Shown here: in pieces, positions 63,785 to 64,000 of the stretch | How positions within the stretch are numbered: position 1 is the first letter of the stretch | Layout of the letters: every line of letters begins with the position of its first letter | Assembly: GCF_000949865.1 (NCBI RefSeq) | Contig: NZ_JWJH01000001.1 | Span: 124,001-188,000, forward strand | Direction of reading: 5' to 3' | Length of the DNA: 64,000 bases | From: Rhizobium nepotum 39/7 | GTDB taxonomy: Bacteria; Pseudomonadota; Alphaproteobacteria; Rhizobiales; Rhizobiaceae | Made by a program: the position numbers and the translations under genes | The notes under the pieces: generated by a model | What the model was told of the DNA's origin: nothing | Databases searched by the model: none | Seen by the model: the letters and a program-made list of their open reading frames with translations, nothing else

Positions 63785-64000
63785 TCAGATAACGGTTTCG
63801 ACAGGAATATGCAGGGCGGCGGCAACGCGCCTGATGCGCGACGGATCGCTGTCCGTGCCGTCTTCCAGGGCGCGTATTTCGCTGGCCGTCAGGCCGCAGG
63901 TAATGGCGAGCTGTTCGACCGAATATCCGGCGAGATTGCGTGCCGTCAAAACCTTTCGGGCGAAAGGAGCATCTGTTTCGTGATCAGAATCGGGTTGTGA
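63785..64000 (-). CDS. XRE-type helix-turn-helix regulator, C-terminal part (runs off the window)
   Basis: The last 71 codons of a gene whose start lies beyond base 64000. The visible part, 'ARKVLTARNLAGYSVEQLAITCGLTASEIRALEDGTDSDPSRIRRVAAALHIPVETVI', fits a Cro/C1-type DNA-binding domain placed at the C-terminus. The frame has been read on the minus strand with a TGA at 63785-63787. GATCGTT-CCG-AACGATC (63770-63786) forms a hairpin at the stop codon but has no U-tract. Confidence 0.65.
   Translation of the reverse strand, partial: SQPDSDHETDAPFARKVLTARNLAGYSVEQLAITCGLTASEIRALEDGTDSDPSRIRRVAAALHIPVETVI

Overview
The window reads as chromosomal or chromid DNA of a Rhizobiaceae bacterium, most likely Agrobacterium or a close Rhizobium relative. 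The reasons are its high GC content, the gene order bioB-bioF-bioD-bioA-bioZ behind BioR-type ATAGAT/ATCTAT sites, an Lrp-arginase-ornithine cyclodeaminase unit, an inositol dehydrogenase gene with an IolR-like site, and several ABC uptake systems beside GntR, LysR, TetR and Lrp regulators. I see no phage, insertion sequence, CRISPR array or rRNA. There is one tRNA gene (Gln, anticodon CUG). The genus call is inference from gene content.

Layout. 1-1020: truncated TetR gene divergent from a short-chain dehydrogenase. 1475-9618: an amino-acid module with two paralogous two-domain acetyltransferases, an Lrp regulator, an ornithine-cyclodeaminase-family protein, a DSD1-type PLP enzyme, an aldehyde dehydrogenase and a DadA/PuuB-type FAD oxidase. 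10004-22715: a sugar or sugar-acid regulon. Ten minus-strand genes (three Gfo/Idh/MocA dehydrogenases, binding protein, two permeases, ATPase, IlvD/Edd dehydratase, uronate-dehydrogenase homologue, RraA/HMG-aldolase-like protein) are divergent from a GntR regulator and an SMP-30 lactonase. Together they could oxidise a sugar to a lactone, open it, dehydrate the acid and cleave the product. 22785-30560: nudK, phzF-like, LysE exporter, MocR regulator, nucleotidyltransferase, proC-like, LysR and MFS exporter.

30589-46238: an organosulfur-type island. It holds an SfnB-like flavoprotein with an SsuD-like monooxygenase, a dipeptide-type ABC transporter with a second LLM monooxygenase, a BisC-like molybdoenzyme with a GlcD-like flavoprotein, and a PanE-like reductase followed by TetR and DsbA-fold genes. 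Three promoter regions here share a strongly conserved element of about 45 bp containing TTTTCTA-N9-TAGAAAA, which I propose as the operator of a common, probably LysR-type, regulator. The PanE-like gene is also preceded by a 30-codon leader ORF whose start codon lies inside a perfect 12-bp hairpin.

46388-50752: a copper-handling operon (CusF-like, cupredoxin, multicopper oxidase, TolC-like channel, lipoprotein, His/Met/Cys-rich small protein). 50848-57023: an acetyltransferase, the biotin operon and two short genes. 57146-59904: tRNA-Gln, then Lrp, arginase and ornithine cyclodeaminase, which convert arginine to proline. 59935-64000: EamA transporter, inositol 2-dehydrogenase, a class III adenylate cyclase and the 3' end of an XRE-type regulator gene.

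Many genes overlap by ATGA or GTGA, so several long operons are well supported. Where an upstream in-frame ATG gave a longer frame, I moved the start to the codon with a Shine-Dalgarno (SD) sequence.
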